From positions 1 to 18,374 of the forward strand of contig CAKUGM010000031.1 in assembly GCA_934654625.1 (NCBI GenBank): a stretch of DNA of 18,374 bases, read 5' to 3'. The notes beneath the pieces were generated by a model. That model did no database searches. It worked only from the letters and a program-made list of their open reading frames with translations, and had not been told where the DNA came from. Shown piece after piece: positions 14,823-18,374 of the stretch. A program made the translations under genes and the position numbers. Origin of the DNA: an uncultured Collinsella sp. GTDB taxonomy: Bacteria > Actinomycetota > Coriobacteriia > Coriobacteriales > Coriobacteriaceae. How positions within the stretch are numbered: position 1 is the stretch's first letter; the number at the start of each line of letters is the position of its first letter.

Positions 14823-16271
14823 ATGTTCAATAGTCTTTCCGATCGCCTGAACGATACTTTCGACCGCCTGCGCGGTAAGGGCAAGCTGACCGAGGCGGAT
14901 ATCACGAGCGCGATGCGCGACATTCGCATGGCGCTGCTCGAGGCCGACGTCAACTTCAAGGTCGTCAAGGACTTTGTCGCCAAGACCAAGGAACGCTGCA
15001 TGACCGCCGAGGTCATGGAGTCGCTTACCCCGGCGCAAAACGTCGTAAAGATCGTGCTCGACGAGCTTACCGAGCTTTTGGGTTCTACCGAGAGCAAGCT
15101 CGTTCTTTCCAGCCGTATCCCCAACGTGATCATGCTTGTGGGCCTTCAGGGTTCCGGCAAGACCACCGCTGCCGTCAAGCTGGCCTATCTGCTTAAAAAG
15201 CAGGGCCGTAGCCCCTTGCTCGCGGCGTGCGACGTCTATCGTCCTGCCGCTGCCGATCAGCTCGCCACCCTCGGCGGCGAGATCGGCGTGCCTGTCTTCC
15301 GCGGCGATGGCAAAGATCCGGTCGAGATCGCGCGCGGCTCTATCCGCGAGGCTGTCGACAACATGCGCGACGTGGTCATCGTCGATACCGCCGGCCGCCT
15401 GCAGATCGACGAGCAGATGATGCAGGAGGCCGTCGATATCAAGCGTGCGGTCAAGCCCGACCAGGTCTTGATGGTCGTTGACGCCATGACCGGCCAGGAC
15501 ATCGTCAACGTGGTCTCCACGTTTGCCGAGCGCACCGATTTCGACGGCGTCATCATCTCCAAGCTCGACGGCGATGCCCGTGGCGGCGGCGCGCTTTCCG
15601 TGCGTCAGGTAACCGGCAAGCCCATCAAGTTCGTCTCGATGGGCGAGAAGCCCGATTCTCTCGAGACGTTCTATCCCGATCGCATGGCCAAGCGTATTCT
15701 TGGCATGGGCGACGTCGTCGGCATCATCGAGCAGGCGCAGGAGATGGCCGATGCCAAGCAGCTCGAGAACGCTCAGCGCATGCTTCGCGACGGCTTTACC
15801 ATGGACGATATGCTCGAACAGATGGCGGCCGTCAAGAAGATGGGCGGCATGAAGGGTATCCTTTCCAAGCTGCCCGGCGGTCAGCGCGCCCTGAACCAGA
15901 TGGGCGGAAATCTGGACGAGAAGATCTTCGATCGTAACGAGGCCATCATCCACTCCATGACCAAGGCCGAGCGTCTCAAGCCTTCGATCATCAACGGTCA
16001 GCGTCGTGCTCGTATCGCCCGAGGCTCGGGTACTACTCCCGCCGATGTCAACTCCCTCATGAAACAATGGGGCGAGATGAACAAGATGATGGGCAAGATG
16101 CGTAGCATGCAGCAGCAGATGGGCGGCAAAAAAGGCAAGAAGGGCAAGAAGATGCGCATGCCCAACATTCCCGGTATGGGTAACCTTGGCGCCATGGGCG
16201 GCATGCCCGGAATGGGCGGCGGCGACATGGATATGCTGCGCCAGATGGAGCAACAGATGCGCCGCAAGTAG
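14823..16271 (+). CDS. ffh: Signal recognition particle protein Ffh
   Basis: This 482-residue GTPase binds 4.5S/6S SRP RNA and signal sequences and pairs with FtsY. It shows G1 GLQGSGKT (107-114), DVYRPAA (137-143), DTAGR (188-192) and SKLDGDARGG. The M domain carries the RNA-binding signature RIARGSGTT and a methionine-rich signal-sequence groove. The tail is unusually rich in Gly, Met and Lys (GGKKGKKGKK followed by GM-type repeats), a common low-complexity extension. Its ribosome binding site AAGGAG (14811-14816) lies in the last codons of ftsY, three bases from the start. No ylxM gene separates ftsY and ffh, unlike in B. subtilis. Confidence 0.97.
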   Translation: MFNSLSDRLNDTFDRLRGKGKLTEADITSAMRDIRMALLEADVNFKVVKDFVAKTKERCMTAEVMESLTPAQNVVKIVLDELTELLGSTESKLVLSSRIPNVIMLVGLQGSGKTTAAVKLAYLLKKQGRSPLLAACDVYRPAAADQLATLGGEIGVPVFRGDGKDPVEIARGSIREAVDNMRDVVIVDTAGRLQIDEQMMQEAVDIKRAVKPDQVLMVVDAMTGQDIVNVVSTFAERTDFDGVIISKLDGDARGGGALSVRQVTGKPIKFVSMGEKPDSLETFYPDRMAKRILGMGDVVGIIEQAQEMADAKQLENAQRMLRDGFTMDDMLEQMAAVKKMGGMKGILSKLPGGQRALNQMGGNLDEKIFDRNEAIIHSMTKAERLKPSIINGQRRARIARGSGTTPADVNSLMKQWGEMNKMMGKMRSMQQQMGGKKGKKGKKMRMPNIPGMGNLGAMGGMPGMGGGDMDMLRQMEQQMRRK

Positions 16272-16303
16272 TCCTTTTAAGCTTAGACAGATTCATTATT
16301 TGG

Positions 16304-16326
16304 GCGGGTCTTCGGACCCGCTTTTT
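16304..16326 (+). terminator. Rho-independent terminator after ffh
   Basis: A 7-bp GC-rich stem, GCGGGTC (16304-16310) with GACCCGC (16315-16321), closes a TTCG tetraloop and is followed by TTTTT. It ends the long cluster. The tetraloop is the same as in the rpmB terminator. Confidence 0.92.
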
Positions 16327-16405
16327 ATTACTTGGGTATCCGCGTGCGGAATGAATCGATGTGCGCGAGCTGTGGAGCGTTGCCTGATCGCAATGCTCGC
16401 TGAAG

Positions 16406-16411
16406 TACAAT
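16406..16411 (+). promoter_or_regulatory. Candidate -10 box of the thyA promoter
   Basis: TACAAT matches the -10 consensus at 5 of 6 positions. A possible TTGCCT -35 (16380-16385) lies 20 bp upstream, wider than ideal. The transcript would start near 16418, at the palindrome described next, about 30 bases before the start codon. Confidence 0.4.
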
Positions 16412-16418
16412 GAGGTCC

Positions 16419-16430
16419 ATTGCATGCAAT
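16419..16430. promoter_or_regulatory. Perfect 12-bp palindrome ATTGCATGCAAT at the thyA transcription start
   Basis: The 12 bases are perfectly self-complementary and lie just downstream of the -10. A smaller repeat, CAATG/CATTG (16408-16412 with 16418-16422), overlaps it. The position suits a repressor operator controlling thyA and the reductase gene, or a small hairpin in the leader. The regulator is unknown. Confidence 0.4.
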
Positions 16431-16446
16431 TGATGGGAGAGCACCG

Positions 16447-17295
16447 ATGAGTAAAGCCGATGAGCTCTTTGTTTCCATGTGCCAGGATATTCTTGACCAC
16501 GGCACGACTACCGAGGGCCAAAAGGTCCGACCCCATTGGGAGGACGGTACCCCTGCTTATACCATCAAGAACTTTGGCGTCACCAATCGCTACGATTTAC
16601 GCGAGGAATTTCCTGCGCTGACGCTTCGCCGCACGGCTCTCAAGAGCGCCATGGATGAGATCCTTTGGATCTACCAGCGTAAATCGAATAACATCAACGA
16701 CCTTAACAGTCATATTTGGGATGAATGGGCTGATGAATCCGGCTCTATCGGCAAGGCGTACGGTTACCAGATCGCCCAGAAATCTCACTATCTGGAGGGT
16801 GATTTCGACCAGATGGACCGTGTGCTGTACGACCTGAAGCATGCGCCTTTTTCGCGCCGCATCATGACCAACATGTACACCTTCAGCGATCTTTCCGAGA
16901 TGCATCTCTACCCGTGCGCCTATAGCGTGACGTATAACGTCACGGAGCGCCCCGGAGACGAGAAGCCAACGCTTAACATGGTGCTCATGCAGCGCAGCCA
17001 GGATATCTTGGCCGCCAACAATTGGAACGTCTGCCAGTACGCCATCTTGCTGATGATGGTTGCGCAAAGCTGCGGCATGATCGCGGGGGAACTGCTCCAT
17101 GTAATCGTAGACGCGCATATCTATGACCGTCATGTCGATATCGTTCGCGAGCTTATAGCGCGTCCCCAATATCCTGCGCCGCGCGTGTCCCTCAATTCCG
17201 AGGTGACGGATTTCTATAAATTTACGACCGACGATTTGATCGTCGAGGGCTACGAGCATGGTCCGCAGGTCAAGAACATTCCTATAGCCGTGTAG
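16447..17295 (+). CDS. thyA: Thymidylate synthase, divergent ThyA type
   Basis: The product is 282 residues and would make dTMP from dUMP and methylene-tetrahydrofolate. Recognisable ThyA landmarks are the dUMP-phosphate Arg pair SRRIM (136-140), the catalytic Cys157 in LYPCAYS, QRSQDILAANNWNVCQYA (182-199) and VDAHIYDRH (221-229). It departs from textbook ThyA: the N-terminal RTGTGT loop is not present as such, and Cys is followed by Ala instead of His. I recall similar PCAY-type enzymes in clostridia. The ATG at 16447 follows GGGAGAG; an in-frame ATG at 16420 lies inside the palindrome with no ribosome binding site. The dihydrofolate reductase gene follows 43 bases later, which fits because ThyA generates dihydrofolate. 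Confidence 0.88.
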   Translation: MSKADELFVSMCQDILDHGTTTEGQKVRPHWEDGTPAYTIKNFGVTNRYDLREEFPALTLRRTALKSAMDEILWIYQRKSNNINDLNSHIWDEWADESGSIGKAYGYQIAQKSHYLEGDFDQMDRVLYDLKHAPFSRRIMTNMYTFSDLSEMHLYPCAYSVTYNVTERPGDEKPTLNMVLMQRSQDILAANNWNVCQYAILLMMVAQSCGMIAGELLHVIVDAHIYDRHVDIVRELIARPQYPAPRVSLNSEVTDFYKFTTDDLIVEGYEHGPQVKNIPIAV

Positions 17296-17338
17296 CCTGT
17301 TCTAGGTTTGCATGTTTCAAAACGAGAGGTCGATTTCG

Positions 17339-17866
17339 ATGAACAACCTGAAAGCGATTGTCGCCGTTTGCGACGATTGGGGTATAGGCGCAAACGGCGA
17401 CATGGTCGTTTCCAACCGCGCTGACATGCGTCATTTTGTCTCTTGCACCAAAGGTCATACGGTCATCATGGGCCGCAAGACCCTCGAGAGCTTTCCCGGT
17501 GCGCGACCGCTCAAGGACCGCCGCAATATCGTGCTCACGCGCGACCCGCTGTTTTTGTGCCGCGGTGCCGAGGTCGTCCATACCATCGAGGAAGCTCTTG
17601 CTGCTCTTAAGCCCTCCGAGCTCGCGTGGGTTGTCGGAGGAGGAAAAGTGTATGAGCAGCTGCTGCCCTACTGTTGCGAGGCGGAAGTGACTCGCAACCA
17701 TTGCCTGCGTAATTCCGATACGTATTTCCCCAATCTCGATGAGGATCCTGCATGGGTTCTCGTCTCTCGTTCCGAGACACAGCAGGTCGCCGAGGGCGAA
17801 GGCGATGCCGGCTTTTCCTACGAGTTCACGACGTATCGACGTCGTGATGAGAAGACGGGGGAGTAA
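17339..17866 (+). CDS. folA: Dihydrofolate reductase, divergent type
   Basis: The 175-residue enzyme reduces dihydrofolate to tetrahydrofolate with NADPH, replacing the cofactor used by ThyA. Visible motifs are GIGANGDM (15-22), RADMRHF (27-33) with the acid Asp29 (equivalent to E. coli Asp27) and Phe33, VIMGRKTLESF (42-52), Arg61 (equivalent to Arg57) and VVGGGKVYEQLL (98-109). The Met20-loop residues Pro21, Trp22, Leu24 and Pro25 of E. coli are Val, Val, Asn and Arg here. The ATG at 17339 follows GAGAGG (17324-17329); an in-frame ATG at 17312 has no site. It is in an apparent operon with thyA and the following methyltransferase gene. Confidence 0.9.
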   Translation: MNNLKAIVAVCDDWGIGANGDMVVSNRADMRHFVSCTKGHTVIMGRKTLESFPGARPLKDRRNIVLTRDPLFLCRGAEVVHTIEEALAALKPSELAWVVGGGKVYEQLLPYCCEAEVTRNHCLRNSDTYFPNLDEDPAWVLVSRSETQQVAEGEGDAGFSYEFTTYRRRDEKTGE

Positions 17867-17869
17867 CTC

Positions 17870-18374
17870 GTGGCCGTCCAGCTTATGCGCATCGAGTCCC
17901 TCGATGACGAGCGCCTTGATGCCTATACCAAATTGACGGAGCGCGAGCTCCGTTGCGTCCTTGAACCCGAAAAGGGCATCTTTATCGCCGAGAGCGCTAA
18001 AGTGATCGAGCGTGCCGTCGATGCGGGACTCGTGCCGGTGAGCTTTCTTTTGGGCGAGCGTTGGGTCTCGCAGCTTCAGCCGTTTTTTGAGCGCTTGGAG
18101 CAGGAGCGTCCCGAACTCGATATTCCTGCGTTTGTGGGATCGATGGACCTCATGCGCGACCTTACCGGTTTTACGGTGACGCGTGGCGCCCTCGCCGCAT
18201 TTCGTCGCCCACCGTTGGCTGATGCCGGGGCTTTTCTTGATGCGCTGAATGCGCGAGCCGATGGCCGTCCCGTGCGTGTGTGCGTGCTCGAGGGCATTGT
18301 GGACCATACGAATGTGGGCGCCATTTTCAGAAGTGCCGCCGCGCTTAATGTCGACGGTATCCTCGTGAGCCCCA
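17870..18374 (+). CDS. SpoU/TrmH-family RNA 2'-O-methyltransferase, N-terminal part (runs off the right edge)
   Basis: The frame from GTG 17870 stays open to the window end (168 codons). The start of the SPOUT methyltransferase domain is visible near the end as VCVLEGIVDHTNVGAIFRSA then AALNVDGILVSP, where NVGAIFR is motif 1 of the TrmH/SpoU class. A region of about 140 residues before it resembles the substrate-binding N-terminal part of rRNA methyltransferases of this class, with EKGIFIAESAKVIERAV. GGGGGAG (17857-17863) lies 6 bases before the GTG, which is only 3 bases after the reductase stop. The RNA target cannot be told. A later ATG at 17885 is possible but lacks its own site. Confidence 0.85.
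   Translation, partial: MAVQLMRIESLDDERLDAYTKLTERELRCVLEPEKGIFIAESAKVIERAVDAGLVPVSFLLGERWVSQLQPFFERLEQERPELDIPAFVGSMDLMRDLTGFTVTRGALAAFRRPPLADAGAFLDALNARADGRPVRVCVLEGIVDHTNVGAIFRSAAALNVDGILVSP

Noticed and set aside
16120..16235. GM- and GK-rich tract as a DNA repeat or frameshift site
   Set aside because: It is the ordinary methionine/glycine-rich low-complexity tail of Ffh, in frame and ending in a normal stop.
13911..16253. Minus-strand open frame of 780 codons opposite ftsY and ffh
   Set aside because: It spans two certain genes and has a low-complexity antisense composition. It arises from codon bias that avoids reverse-strand stops.
1..18374. Mobile element, prophage, CRISPR array, tRNA, rRNA or a novel defence system
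   Set aside because: No transposase, integrase, terminal repeats, regularly spaced repeats or RNA gene features were seen. All large frames are core genes.

Overview
This is a chromosomal, GC-rich window, almost entirely coding and read on the plus strand, that carries core bacterial genes. Gene content, codon use and a mixture of Firmicutes-like and actinobacterial traits point to a member of the Coriobacteriia, most likely Collinsella or a close relative. This is inferred from remembered family features and gene order, not from a database search.

Layout. Positions 1-314 hold the 5' end of a minus-strand adhE (bifunctional aldehyde/alcohol dehydrogenase). A roughly 600-bp AT-rich divergent control region (315-914) follows. 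It contains two identical LacI-type operator-like 12-mers, several perfect palindromes and a tandem repeat. Next comes rpmB with its own terminator. A long co-directional cluster then runs from 1325 to 16271: Asp23/YloU protein, FakA-like DAK2 protein, recG, rsmD, coaD, a coiled-coil SepIVA-like protein, YceD (DUF177), rpmF, plsX, acpP, rnc, smc, ftsY and ffh, closed by a strong hairpin terminator. After it lie thyA, a dihydrofolate reductase gene and the start of a SpoU/TrmH-type RNA methyltransferase gene that runs off the window.

How the genes fit together. The cluster joins two neighbourhoods that are separate in Bacillus subtilis: rpmB-yloU-yloV-recG-plsX-acpA-rncS-smc-ftsY-ffh, and ylbH(rsmD)-coaD-ylbN(yceD)-rpmF. 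It links translation (L28, L32, RsmD, RNase III), membrane lipid synthesis (FakA-like, PlsX, ACP, and CoaD as the source of the ACP prosthetic group), protein targeting (FtsY, Ffh) and chromosome handling (RecG, SMC). thyA and the reductase gene form a folate/dTMP pair. Many junctions overlap or abut, suggesting translational coupling. Internal promoter-like -10 elements suggest several transcription units.

I see no mobile element, CRISPR array, tRNA, rRNA or prophage. No obviously new multi-gene system is present. The items most worth a second look are the adhE/rpmB control region, the short SepIVA-like protein placed between coaD and yceD, and the divergent ThyA/DHFR pair.
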